Source: Natronomonas halophila
GTDB lineage: Archaea > Halobacteriota > Halobacteria > Halobacteriales > Haloarculaceae
Reading direction: 5' to 3'
Length of the DNA stretch: 64,000 bases
Assembly (NCBI RefSeq): GCF_013391085.1
Contig: NZ_CP058334.1
Location: forward strand, 1,364,001-1,428,000
Below, one piece after another: positions 16,890 through 26,549 of this stretch (position 1 is its first letter; every line of letters begins with the position of its first letter). The notes beneath the pieces are model-generated. The model was given only the letters and a program-made list of their open reading frames with translations. It was not told the DNA's origin and did no database searches. A program made the position numbers and the translations under genes.

Positions 16890-18521
16890 CTACTCGCTGC
16901 CGCTCGGGATGTTGTTCGCCTGTTCGAGCAGGTCGGCCAGTTCCTGATTGTTGAAGTGCTGGAAGGCGCCCTCGGTGAACCACGGCCCCATCGCGTAGTT
17001 GGCGTCCAGCGTCGGGTTGCCCCAGCCGATGAGGAAGAAGGCGGGCGATTCGCTCTGCTCGGCGACGAGTTCGCTCACGAGGTTGGCGAATTCCCGCCGG
17101 TTGACCTCACAGGAGACGTTCTCCAGTTCGTCGATCTGGCTGGCACAGGCCTCGGCGATGTCGACGTCCCGGAGATATCGGCCGCGCGGGACGTGCAGTT
17201 CGAGTTCGGCACCGGCGTGGCCGCTTTCCTCGACGAGCGCCTCCGCCCGAGCGGGGTCGTGCGGATAGGGGTCGACGTCCGGGTTGTGGCCGTTGTGGCC
17301 CGGCAGCGTCGGCTGGCTCGTCTGGTCGCCGAACTCGTTGAGGATGTTGTTGATGATGGATTCGACGTCGACGGCGAAGTTCATCGCCTGTCGGAACTCC
17401 TGGCTGTCGAACGGCTCGAAGGCGTCGTTCATCACGAGGAAGATGAGCCGCGTCGACGGCGTGTCCTCGTAGCGGACGCCCTCGGCCTCCTGAACGTCCG
17501 GAATGTCGTTGGGCCGGACGTTGACGATGAGGTCGGTGTCGCCGGCGATGAGCGCGTCGACGCGGGGGCCGTTCTCGGGAATCGCCGTGAAGGTGACCGA
17601 TTGCGGGTCCGGCGTTTCGCCCCAGTAGTCGTCGAACTGCGTGTAGGCGACGCGGGTGTCGTCGACGTACTCGTCGAGTTCGTAGGGGCCGGTGCCGTTC
17701 ATCACGTCAGCGATTTCGCCGTCGTTGTCATTGACCCAGCTCTTCTCGACGACCCGGCCGAAGGCGGTCAGGTTCCGGAAGATGGCGGGTTCGAGCGAGT
17801 TCAAATCGAGGACGACGTCGCCGTCGACCTCGCTGGCCTCGTTGATGTCACCGATGGTCGACGCGACGTCGCTGACGTCCGGATTGTTGGCCCGGTTGAT
17901 GGAGTAGGCCACGTCCTCGGCGGTCATCCCGTCGCCGTTGTGGAAGGTGACGTCGTCCCGAATCGTCAGGCGGACCTCCTGTTCGCTGGTTCGCTCCCAG
18001 TCGGTGACGATAAGCGCGATAGGGCGGCCGTCGCGGTCCCGGTAGAGGAACGGCTCGTATCCCTGGTCGATGACGTTGTAGGTCGACGTGCTGTTGTCGC
18101 CGACCGGGTCCAGCGTGGGCGCGAGTTGGCCCTGCGTAATCGTGATTTCGTCGCGCTGGGTGCTGATTTCCTTGACGTTGATGTCCTCGTCGGCGCGGGC
18201 GGTCCATTCGAGGTCGTTGTTGACGCCGTAGATGCTGTACTGCTGGTGGAGGAAGACCCACGGCGCGAGTTCGTTGGACACGCCGTTGGCGTGCTGAAGC
18301 ACCTGCTCGCGGGTGGGGTCCTCTGGGAGTTCACCGTCGTACTCCCGCAGTTCCGCCTCGGCACCGGACGGCGTCGGCGTATCCGTCTCGCCGTCGCCAT
18401 TGCCGTTTCCGTTGCCGTTACCACTGTCACCACAGCCAGCCAGACCGACACTGGCCGCCGTCGCCGCGGCAGCGCCGCCGTATTGGAGGAACGTTCGTCG
18501 ATCAACGTCGTCGCGTGACAT
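16890..18521 (-). CDS. dppA: ABC transporter substrate-binding lipoprotein, peptide/solute family 5 (DppA-like)
   Basis: 543-residue extracytoplasmic solute receptor. The start at 18521 gives MSRDDVDRRTFLQYGG with twin arginines and a lipobox GLAGC ending at Cys30, followed by an asparagine/glycine linker (GNGNGNGNGDG) typical of haloarchaeal lipoproteins. The body has family 5 features such as VTFHNGDGMTAEDVAYSINR and YDPARAEALVEES-like segments. First gene of the operon; TATA-like sequences (GTATTTATC, GTATATG) lie within about 50 bases upstream. Substrate cannot be read from sequence; dipeptides, oligopeptides or sugars are all possible. Confidence 0.9.
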   Translation of the reverse strand: MSRDDVDRRTFLQYGGAAAATAASVGLAGCGDSGNGNGNGNGDGETDTPTPSGAEAELREYDGELPEDPTREQVLQHANGVSNELAPWVFLHQQYSIYGVNNDLEWTARADEDINVKEISTQRDEITITQGQLAPTLDPVGDNSTSTYNVIDQGYEPFLYRDRDGRPIALIVTDWERTSEQEVRLTIRDDVTFHNGDGMTAEDVAYSINRANNPDVSDVASTIGDINEASEVDGDVVLDLNSLEPAIFRNLTAFGRVVEKSWVNDNDGEIADVMNGTGPYELDEYVDDTRVAYTQFDDYWGETPDPQSVTFTAIPENGPRVDALIAGDTDLIVNVRPNDIPDVQEAEGVRYEDTPSTRLIFLVMNDAFEPFDSQEFRQAMNFAVDVESIINNILNEFGDQTSQPTLPGHNGHNPDVDPYPHDPARAEALVEESGHAGAELELHVPRGRYLRDVDIAEACASQIDELENVSCEVNRREFANLVSELVAEQSESPAFFLIGWGNPTLDANYAMGPWFTEGAFQHFNNQELADLLEQANNIPSGSE

Positions 18522-18686
18522 ACACCGTCTATCGGGCAACCCTTACATATACTTTGGTGATAAATACCCCCGCTTTGCGGCAATACGCAACCCCTCGTCG
18601 TCGACCGTTTCCAGCCCAGCGGCCCGCCCGACGGCAACCATCTCCGCTCGCACAACGGTTAACCCCCGGAAGAGCGATATTCGGGT

Positions 18687-19355
18687 ATGCGAATCGCACT
18701 ACTCGGCGGAACCGGCGATATCGGGCAGGGACTGGCCCTCCGGTGGGGCTACGACAGCAGCCACGAGGTCCTCATCGGCTCGCGGGACCCCGAGAAGGCC
18801 CGCACCAAGGCCGAAGAGTACGTGACCGAACTCGAAAGCCGCGGCACCGAAGCGGACATCAAGGGCTTCGAGAACGCCATGGCCGCCGACCGCGCCGACG
18901 TGGTCGTGCTGGCGGTGCCGGCCTACCATCTGGTCGACACCGTCGAGGACATCGCCGACCGTCTCGACGACGAGACGATTCTCGTCACCCCCGCCGTCGG
19001 GATGAAGCGTGACGACGAGGGCTTCCACTACAACCGCCCCGGTGCCGGCAGCGTCGCCGCGCTTGCAGCGGAGGCCAAACCCGACGACGTGTCGCTTGTC
19101 GGGGCCTTCCACAACCTGCCGGCCGGCGGCCTCGCGGACCTCGACCACGACTTCGAGTGGGACACCCTCGTCTTCGGCGAGGACGAGGACGCCAAGGGCA
19201 TCGTGTCGGATCTAGCACGGGAAATCGAAGGGCTACGCCCGCTGGACGTCGGCGGCCTCGCAAACGCACCCGAAGTCGAGGCGATTACGCCGCTGCTTAT
19301 CAACGTCGCCTCCGAAAACGATGGGATGCACGACCTCGGCGTGCGGTTCCAGTAG
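18687..19355 (+). CDS. npdG: F420-dependent NADP reductase
   Basis: 222-residue enzyme transferring hydride between reduced coenzyme F420 and NADP+. The N-terminus MRIALLGGTGDIGQGLALRW is the family nucleotide-binding loop (GGTGxIGxGLA) followed by VLIGSRDPEKA, where Ser-Arg contacts the NADP 2'-phosphate. VTPAVGMKRDDEGF and GAFHNLPAGGLADL are family segments near the F420 site. Length matches archaeal Fno. Monocistronic. CofE, an F420 biosynthesis enzyme, is also encoded in the window at 49.0 kb. Confidence 0.9.
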   Translation: MRIALLGGTGDIGQGLALRWGYDSSHEVLIGSRDPEKARTKAEEYVTELESRGTEADIKGFENAMAADRADVVVLAVPAYHLVDTVEDIADRLDDETILVTPAVGMKRDDEGFHYNRPGAGSVAALAAEAKPDDVSLVGAFHNLPAGGLADLDHDFEWDTLVFGEDEDAKGIVSDLAREIEGLRPLDVGGLANAPEVEAITPLLINVASENDGMHDLGVRFQ

Positions 19356-19361
19356 GCGACG

Positions 19362-20135
19362 TCAGTCGATGAGGCCGTAGCCGCGCTTGAAGAGGTAGAT
19401 GTCCAGCGCGATGACGGCGGCCGTCAGCCCCGACAGCACGCCCAGCGAAAGCACGGGGTCGACCTCCTGAAAGCCGAGGAAGCCGTAGCGGACACCGTTG
19501 ACCATGTACACCATCGGGTTCAAAAGCGACAGCGTCCGGTAGACCCCCGGCAGCACGTCCAGCGAGTAGAAGACGGCGCCGAAGAAGACCAGCGGCCGGA
19601 GGATGAACTGGTTCATCACCGTCAGGTTGTCGAAGTCCTCGGCGACGAGGCCGCCGATGACGCCCAACGCGGCAAACAGCAGCGGCACGACGACCATGAA
19701 CGCCACGAGGAAGAACGGCTGCCGGACCGGCACCGACGTGAACACGAGGCCGATGCCGATGATGATGAGGCCGACGATAATGCCCCGAAGCGCCGCCGCG
19801 AAGATGTAGGCCAGCACCATCGACGAGTAGGAAAGCGGCGAGGTCAGCGTCTCATGGATATACTCGTTCCAGCGGCCGTGGAAGATGGAGAACGAGGAGT
19901 TCTCGAAGGCGTTGCCGATGGCGCCCAACACGACGAGGCCGGGCAGGATGAACAGCAGGTAGTCGAAGCCGGCGATGTCGTCGATACGCTGGCCCAGAAT
20001 GACGCCGAAAACGGCGAAGTAGAGGACGTTCGTAATCGCTGGCGGGAGGAACGTGTTCCGGGGCCGGCGGACGAACCGCAGAATCTCCCGCTTGAGCAGC
20101 GACCGAAAGCCGACGCCGAAGACCGAGGTGCTCAT
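19362..20135 (-). CDS. ABC-2 type exporter permease
   Basis: 257-residue membrane protein with about six helices (for example NVLYFAVFGVILGQ, YLLFILPGLVVLGAIGNAF, and PLLFAALGVIGGLVAED), the ABC2_membrane fold found in drug, lipid and polysaccharide exporters. Its start overlaps the stop of the ATPase gene by four bases, so they are coupled. It contains SSFSIFHGRWNEYI, a family-typical loop. Substrate unknown. Confidence 0.85.
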   Translation of the reverse strand: MSTSVFGVGFRSLLKREILRFVRRPRNTFLPPAITNVLYFAVFGVILGQRIDDIAGFDYLLFILPGLVVLGAIGNAFENSSFSIFHGRWNEYIHETLTSPLSYSSMVLAYIFAAALRGIIVGLIIIGIGLVFTSVPVRQPFFLVAFMVVVPLLFAALGVIGGLVAEDFDNLTVMNQFILRPLVFFGAVFYSLDVLPGVYRTLSLLNPMVYMVNGVRYGFLGFQEVDPVLSLGVLSGLTAAVIALDIYLFKRGYGLID

Positions 20136-21079
20136 TGCAGCACCTCCAACTCCTCGGCTTCCTCGCCGGGCCGAGTCATGTCGACGAAGACCTCTTCGAG
20201 GGAGGCCCGCCGGATATCGAGGTCCAGCACCTCGTAGCCCGCGGCTTCGAGTTCACGCAGGAGTTCCGGCGCGACGCTTCGGCCGCCGCCCGCCGTAACG
20301 AGCAGGCCGTCGTCCTCGACGCGGTACTCGATGACGTCGTCGACTTTGATGTCGGGCACCGATTCGGGCGGGTTTGCCAGCGTGACGTGGAGCTGGTCGG
20401 TCCCGCGCGACCGCAGGTCGTCGGGCGTGGCGACCTCGACGACCCGCCCGGAGTCACAGATGGCCACGCGGTCACAGAGGCGTTCGGCCTCCTCGATGTA
20501 GTGGGTCGTCAGGAGGATGGTCGTCCCCTCGGCGTTGAGGCGCTCGATGACGCCCCAGAGGTCCCGCCGCAGTTGGACGTCGACCCCCGCCGTGGGTTCG
20601 TCGAGGATGAGCAGGTCGGGATTCGTGACGAGCGCACGCGCGAGGAGGAAACGGCGCTTCATCCCGCCGGAGAGCCAGTCGAAGCGCGTGTCGCGCTTGT
20701 CGTAGATGCCGACAGTCTTGAGTGCGTCCTCGGCCCGTTCGGCGGCCTCCTCGGGCGGGACGCCGTGGTAGCCGGCCTTGTGTTCGAGCACTTCGTGAAT
20801 GGGGAAGAATCGGTCGACGTTGAACTCCTGTGGCGCGAGGCCGATGCGGTCCCGAGCCTCCCGATAGTCGTCTTCGACGTCGTAGCCGAACACCTCGGCG
20901 GTGCCGCCGTCCTTGCGGACGAGGCCGACGAGAATGTTGATAAAGGTGGTCTTGCCGGCCCCGTTCGGGCCGAGCAAGCCGAAGAACTCCCCGCGCTCGA
21001 CTTCGAAAGAGAGACCGTCGAGCGCCCGGACGTCGCCGTATGACTTCCGGAGGTCGTCGGCGCGTATCGCAGGTTCCAT
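20132..21079 (-). CDS. ABC exporter ATP-binding protein (DrrA/CcmA type)
   Basis: 315-residue ATPase. Walker A GPNGAGKTT, signature LSGGMKRRFLLARAL, Walker B LLILDEPTAGVDVQ, His-loop LTTHYIEEAERLCD, then an ~80-residue C-terminal domain usual in DrrA-type proteins. First gene of the two-gene operon with the ABC-2 permease. Likely exports a lipid, drug or polymer; no neighbouring gene indicates which. Confidence 0.88.
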   Translation of the reverse strand: MEPAIRADDLRKSYGDVRALDGLSFEVERGEFFGLLGPNGAGKTTFINILVGLVRKDGGTAEVFGYDVEDDYREARDRIGLAPQEFNVDRFFPIHEVLEHKAGYHGVPPEEAAERAEDALKTVGIYDKRDTRFDWLSGGMKRRFLLARALVTNPDLLILDEPTAGVDVQLRRDLWGVIERLNAEGTTILLTTHYIEEAERLCDRVAICDSGRVVEVATPDDLRSRGTDQLHVTLANPPESVPDIKVDDVIEYRVEDDGLLVTAGGGRSVAPELLRELEAAGYEVLDLDIRRASLEEVFVDMTRPGEEAEELEVLQ

Positions 21080-21212
21080 ACGAAAACGGAGTCGATTCGG
21101 CCGGTTAAGGGTGCTGAAACCGGACGTGACGTGGCACCGAACGCCGGGCAGGGTTTAAATAACCCTTCATTGTCGGCGATGAACCTATCCGGGAACCTTC
21201 CGACCCGCAGCC

Positions 21213-23150
21213 ATGGATAGACGAACGTTCGTGACGGCTGCGGGGGGAATCGGGCTCGCGTCGCTACTGGGGACGGGGACGGTCACCGCGGCGGAAGGCG
21301 ACGGCTACACTCGCGAGGAACACAGCGTCGAGTCCTTCGACGGGACCGAGATACCCGCCGTGCTGTTCGTGCCCGACGGCGGGGCCGACGCGGCCCTGAT
21401 AACGACCCACGGCTGGGGCGGGTCGAAATCCAGCGTCGAAGGCTACGGCCCGCTGGCCACCGACAACGGCTATGCACTCGTGGCGTTCGACCAGCGTGGC
21501 TTCGGCGAGTCGACCGCCGAAGTCGGCCTCTCGGGGCCGAAAGAGGTCGCCGACGTATCGGCACTCATCGACTTCCTCCGGGCGGACGACCGCATCGACA
21601 ACGCCGCCGACGGCGAGCCGAAAATCGGGATGCTCGGCGCCTCGTATGCCGGCGGTATCCAACTCAACGCCGCCGCGGTCGACGACCGCATCGACGCGCT
21701 GGTTCCTGTCGTCCCGTGGCACGACCTCGCCTTTTCGCTGGTGCCCAACGGCGTCCCGAAACTCGGCTGGACGACGCTGCTGTACGGGTCGGGTATCGCC
21801 GCGTCCCGCGGCGTCGAGAGCCCCGACCCGGAGAACCTCCAGCGCGGCGTCTCCCCGCGACTCCACGAAATCTACACCAAGACGGTAGGGCAAAACCGGC
21901 TTCCGCCGGAGGGCGAGTCGTTCCTGAAGGTCCGCTCGACGGTCTCGAAGGCCGACCGCATCGACACCCCGGCGCTGGTCGTACAGGGGCTTCCCGACAC
22001 CCTCTTTACGCCCAACGAGGGCCACCGCATCGTCGAGACGCTCCGAAACGACGGCGTCGATTCACGGTTCGTCCTCTTCAACGGCGGCCACACCGCGACA
22101 GAGACGGCCGAACCGACCGAACAGGTCGAAGAAATCGAGTCGATGGCGATGTCGTGGTTCGACCAGCACCTCCGGGACGACGGCGACTCGGGAATCGCGT
22201 CGCTGACCTACTGGGACATCCAGAACGGCGAGTTCCGCGAGGCCGACGGCTTCCCGCCGAGCGACGCCGAATCGCTCGACGTCTCGCTTTCGGATCTCAC
22301 CGGGGAGGGACAGAGCCCCGTTATCAACACCGCAGCACCCACGTCGACGAGTCACTTCAGTCCCGAGAACACCGACGCCGTACCCGCGTCGGTCGCGGAG
22401 TTCGACCTGACTATCGGCGACGATATCGAGGTCCTCGGCACCCCCGAACTGTCCCTCTCGGTGACGCTTGTCGGTGCCCGAGCGTTCCTCTTCGGGAAAC
22501 TGTATCACGTCTCCGACGGCGAGGCGACGCTGCTCAACAATCAGGTCGCGCCGGTCGCTATCGAGGGCACGCCCGGGGAGTCGCGGACCGTCGAATTCGA
22601 ACTCGTCGGCACGCAGCGACACCTCGAATCGGGCGATACGCTCCGCCTCGCGCTGGCTGCGACCGACGCCGGGTTCACCTCCGCACGCACGGGCGCTGGC
22701 GCCCTCGTCGACCACGCCGGGTCGACGCTGACGCTGCCGGTCCGGAGCGACGAGAGCGACGGCGACGATGACGAGGAAGCCGATACCGATGCGACGGTGA
22801 CCCGTTCGGGCGGCAGCACCGTCTCCACCGGCGGGTCACACCACAGCCACGAGTTGGACGTCGAGGGCGGTCCGACGTTCGTCCGCGACCGGACGCCCGA
22901 TGGCTGGGTCGTCGTGGACGCCGACCACCCCTACGAGCGAACGGCCCCGCCGGAAACGACCGAGAACTACATCGAGTTCCACGGCAAGGTGGCCGACGAC
23001 AGCAGAGAATATCTGACGCGTGCGCCCGCCGGCGTCGACCAGAGCAACGTCTACACGTTCGGTCCGGTCGAAGTCAGCGACGACGGCACCGAGTGGCGGA
23101 CCGTCTCGGGAACCGAACGGACGGTGTTGCTCGTCGGCGCCGACGTCTAA
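21213..23150 (+). CDS. Tat-exported CocE/NonD alpha/beta hydrolase with haloarchaeal C-terminal domain
   Basis: 645-residue secreted serine hydrolase. N-terminal MDRRTFVTAAGG is a twin-arginine signal ending near AEGD (about residue 27-30). The alpha/beta hydrolase core has Ser144 in GASYAGG, a candidate acid in QGLPDTLFTP and His in FNGGHTAT, with HGWGGS as oxyanion loop. Residues ~370-510 form the jelly-roll domain of the CocE/X-Pro dipeptidyl peptidase C-terminal family. After an acidic linker (ESDGDDDEEAD), the last ~110 residues (FVRDRTPDGW, RAPAGVDQSNVYTFGP, LLVGADV) match the end of the subtilase at 1901-5062. Specific substrate (ester, amide or peptide) is unknown. Confidence 0.87.
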   Translation: MDRRTFVTAAGGIGLASLLGTGTVTAAEGDGYTREEHSVESFDGTEIPAVLFVPDGGADAALITTHGWGGSKSSVEGYGPLATDNGYALVAFDQRGFGESTAEVGLSGPKEVADVSALIDFLRADDRIDNAADGEPKIGMLGASYAGGIQLNAAAVDDRIDALVPVVPWHDLAFSLVPNGVPKLGWTTLLYGSGIAASRGVESPDPENLQRGVSPRLHEIYTKTVGQNRLPPEGESFLKVRSTVSKADRIDTPALVVQGLPDTLFTPNEGHRIVETLRNDGVDSRFVLFNGGHTATETAEPTEQVEEIESMAMSWFDQHLRDDGDSGIASLTYWDIQNGEFREADGFPPSDAESLDVSLSDLTGEGQSPVINTAAPTSTSHFSPENTDAVPASVAEFDLTIGDDIEVLGTPELSLSVTLVGARAFLFGKLYHVSDGEATLLNNQVAPVAIEGTPGESRTVEFELVGTQRHLESGDTLRLALAATDAGFTSARTGAGALVDHAGSTLTLPVRSDESDGDDDEEADTDATVTRSGGSTVSTGGSHHSHELDVEGGPTFVRDRTPDGWVVVDADHPYERTAPPETTENYIEFHGKVADDSREYLTRAPAGVDQSNVYTFGPVEVSDDGTEWRTVSGTERTVLLVGADV

Positions 23151-23154
23151 CGGG

Positions 23155-23508
23155 TTATCGGCCGAGTTTCGACCGCGAGATGCCGACGCCGCCGGGCGTG
23201 ATGACGATCTGGTCGTCTTCCTTCTGGACGATGTCGCCGCCGACCTCGTTGGCGACCTGCTTGAGTTCGTCCGAGATGTGCTCCATCGTCCGGTCGGTCG
23301 TCGTATGCCGGGTGATGTCGGCGATGACGACGTCGCCGTCGTAGACGGCGTCCTTGATGTCGACGACGTCGCCTTTCTCGCTGATTTCGGCGAAGTGTAC
23401 CTGCATGCTCGCCGCGCCGGCGTCAGCGTCGAAGTCATCGATATCGAGTTCGACGTAGTCCTCGGCGTTGTGGGAGTTGCCGCCGAGAAGCTTGCTCATG
23501 AGACCCAT
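23155..23508 (-). CDS. sepF: SepF cell-division protein (FtsZ membrane anchor)
   Basis: 117 residues. An N-terminal amphipathic helix (MGLMSKLLGGN) would bind the membrane, then an acidic linker leads to the SepF domain (VHFAEISEKGDVVDIKDAVYDGDVVIADI ending VITPGGVGISRSKLGR when read with its gaps). Archaeal SepF tethers FtsZ to the membrane at mid-cell and in Haloferax is essential. A second in-frame ATG three codons later (MSKLL) is an alternative start. Convergent with the CocE hydrolase, four bases between stops. Confidence 0.92.
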   Translation of the reverse strand: MGLMSKLLGGNSHNAEDYVELDIDDFDADAGAASMQVHFAEISEKGDVVDIKDAVYDGDVVIADITRHTTTDRTMEHISDELKQVANEVGGDIVQKEDDQIVITPGGVGISRSKLGR

Positions 23509-23655
23509 ACCTGCGAAAGCGGGGTCTGGCGGCATAGGCTTTACGTCAGACGACGCGTCGAGAGGGCCGTCGGCGGGTGCGCCACCGCGTCGACGACCCG
23601 ACGCTCCGTTTCCGCCGAACACATCTTTTTGCATCGCCGTGGCCCAGATGGGACC

Positions 23656-24426
23656 ATGACCTTCAGCATCTGCGTTCGCGAGGAGTACGAGGACGACGAC
23701 GGCACCGACCAGACCCGATTCGGCGTCGCCGTCACCACCCGGCTTGCGGGAGTCGGCACGCTCTGTCCGTTTATCAGTGAGAACGGCGCGGTCGCCACCC
23801 AGAGCCTCGTCAACATCGAGTTGGGCGAGAAGGGCATCGAGTACATCGACGACGGGCTGGCCGTCGAGGACGCCCTCCAATCCCTCCTCAATGCCGACGA
23901 CGGCGCCGCAAACCGCCAGCTCCACGGCGTGGACAGCGAGGGCTCGTTCGTCTTCTCGGGCGAGGAGTGCAAGCCGTGGTACGGCCACCACGACGGCGGG
24001 TCGTTTACCGTCGCCGGCAACCTCCTGACCGGCGAGGAAGTCATCGAGTCGGTCACAGAGGCCTACGAGAAGAGCGCGCCGCCACGCGGCGCGGACAGTC
24101 GAGCGGATACCGAAGGGAACCGCGAGACGGGCGACCGCGAGGAACCGCTCGCCGAACGCCTCATCGACGCCCTCGAAGCGGGTCACGAGGAAGGCGGCGA
24201 TAAACGAGAGGAACTGCCCGTCCAGAGCGCCGCGCTCATGGTCGAATCCACCGAGGAGTTCGCGCTGGACCCCGCCTACAACGACCTCCGCATCGACGCC
24301 ACAGAGACGCCAATCGAGGACCTCCGCGAGACCTACGAAACAGCCGTGCAGGGCCACGAGGACGCGATGGAACTCTACGAGGACGCATACGAAGAGGACG
24401 AGATGAACGACGTGGGCGAGGAGTAA
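23656..24426 (+). CDS. DUF1028 family Ntn-hydrolase-like protein
   Basis: 256 residues. The start at 23656 (MTFSICVREE) is the family start; longer in-frame starts run back through sepF and are rejected. The domain shows GVAVTTRLAGVGTLCPF, GAVATQSLVNIELGEKGIE, FSGEECKPWYGHHDG and FTVAGNLLTGEEVI, typical of DUF1028, which has a proteasome-like (Ntn hydrolase) fold and unknown substrate. The acidic insert around residues 150-180 is haloarchaeal style. A short perfect palindrome (CCACC/GGTGG) follows seven bases after the stop. Confidence 0.85.
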   Translation: MTFSICVREEYEDDDGTDQTRFGVAVTTRLAGVGTLCPFISENGAVATQSLVNIELGEKGIEYIDDGLAVEDALQSLLNADDGAANRQLHGVDSEGSFVFSGEECKPWYGHHDGGSFTVAGNLLTGEEVIESVTEAYEKSAPPRGADSRADTEGNRETGDREEPLAERLIDALEAGHEEGGDKREELPVQSAALMVESTEEFALDPAYNDLRIDATETPIEDLRETYETAVQGHEDAMELYEDAYEEDEMNDVGEE

Positions 24427-24429
24427 GAC

Positions 24430-24641
24430 GACCACCCTGGTGGACGAAGGGCGAGGGCTTCGGGAGCCGTTTTGTGGATACCGAATACGGAACCGCGAGC
24501 AACATCTCTGAAGCCCTCGCACGCTACGGGAGTCCGAACCCGCAAGCACCGCAACGAGCGAAGCGAGTGAGGAGCGCAGCGCGGTTCAGACGACCGTAGC
24601 GCGCTCGCCCTTCATCCGCCAGGAGCCCGGTTTATAAATGG
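24430..24641 (+). repeat. Family A intergenic element, short/divergent copy 3
   Basis: Non-coding stretch between two convergent genes. It shares several blocks with the longer elements at 40108-40600 and 49788-50468: AAGGGCGAGGGCTTCGGG, GAAGCCCTCGC (inverted partner), GCAAGCACCGCA followed by GAGC-rich sequence and GCGCAGCG, CTCGCCCTT then CCGCCAGGA, and a terminal TTTATAAATGG. The central hairpins of the long copies are missing. Blocks were matched by eye. Confidence 0.55.
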
Positions 24642-24673
24642 TCTACGCAGGGAAGAAAGACGGCCGGCTGAAA

Positions 24674-25153
24674 TCACACATGAAACTCGTATAGCTCGTC
24701 GCCGACGTGGTGGAGGTTCTCGACGACCTTCCCGGAGTCGCCGACCATATCGTTACCATCGGCCTCGGCGCGACCGACCGCGAGCGCCTTGCCGTGGTTC
24801 TCCTCGACGACGATGACGAGGTCTCCCGGCGCGATGTCGTCGGTGGCTTCGACGATGCCGGGCCGCATGATGTTGGCACCGTCGGAGACGAAGGAGATGG
24901 CCCCCGAGTCGACGGTGACGACGTGGTTTTCGGGCGGGTGTTCGTTGGCGCCGACGACCGTCAGGAAGAGTTCGTCGTCGAAGGAGGCGACCAGCGGCTC
25001 GCCGTCGACGAGGACGACTTCGCGGTCGACGTCGTCGAACTCGACGCGCTCGTAGCTGTCGCCGTCGAGGTCGACGCCGAGCTTTTCGGCGAGGGCGTCC
25101 TCCAGTTCGCTGATTTCGTCCGACCGGAGGTGGTGGCGGGACTTGACGTCCAT
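24674..25153 (-). CDS. PUA-domain RNA-binding protein (MCT-1/Tma20-like)
   Basis: 159 residues. N-terminal ~70 residues (SRHHLRSDEISELEDALAEKLG, then EVVLVDGEPLVASFDDELFLTVVG) match the pre-PUA domain of the archaeal MCT-1/Tma20-like group; residues ~75-150 form the PUA domain (HVVTVDSGAISFVSDGANIM, RPGIVEATDDIAPGDLVIVV, GKALAVGRAEADG). Eukaryotic relatives act in ribosome recycling and re-initiation; the archaeal role is inferred as RNA or ribosome binding. Monocistronic. Confidence 0.85.
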   Translation of the reverse strand: MDVKSRHHLRSDEISELEDALAEKLGVDLDGDSYERVEFDDVDREVVLVDGEPLVASFDDELFLTVVGANEHPPENHVVTVDSGAISFVSDGANIMRPGIVEATDDIAPGDLVIVVEENHGKALAVGRAEADGNDMVGDSGKVVENLHHVGDELYEFHV

Positions 25154-25263
25154 ACCCGGGCTTGGCGCGTCACGAGTTAAAAACCGCCGGTCCGGGCCGG
25201 GAGCGGCGCGGCGCCTCGGGACCGTCCCGTCACCGCTAAGGCCGCGGCGGCCCGCGTGTCAGT

Positions 25264-26274
<1,011 letters not shown>

Positions 26275-26472
26275 TTACTCGTTGCCCCCGCGGCCCCGCC
26301 GAAGCCCTTCGGTGAAACTCAGGAGGATACGCCGGACGAAAAGGAAGAGCCCGAAGACGATGAGCAGGAGAACGACGATGATGCCGACCAGCGCGGGCGA
26401 GACGTCGCCGGGAAGGATTTGAAGCCCGGCGAGGGCCGCCGCGAGCGCGGTGAGTGGCGCGAGCGCATCCAT
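26275..26472 (-). CDS. Small single-helix membrane protein
   Basis: 65 residues from the ATG at 26472. A weakly hydrophobic N-terminal segment is followed by one strong helix (ALVGIIVVLLLIVFGLFLFV) and a basic C-terminus (RRILLSFTEGLRRGRGGNE), so the C-terminus is likely cytoplasmic. Function unknown. Start chosen because upstream in-frame ATGs extend toward the divergent regulator with non-hydrophobic, low-quality sequence. Confidence 0.6.
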   Translation of the reverse strand: MDALAPLTALAAALAGLQILPGDVSPALVGIIVVLLLIVFGLFLFVRRILLSFTEGLRRGRGGNE

Positions 26473-26549
26473 AGTCGGCGGTTGCCGCGCCGGGGCAAAG
26501 GCGTTTCGGGGAACAAAGTTCATGCCCACGGGTTCAAAAGCTACGTTCG

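Noticed and set aside
16884-18518. Plus-strand frame of 544 codons opposite dppA
   Set aside because: Mirror of the substrate-binding protein gene, composition typical of antisense frames, no domain visible.
24430-24641. tRNA or other stable RNA gene
   Set aside because: No T-loop GGTTCRAATC-type motif or cloverleaf; better explained as a relative of the family A repeats.
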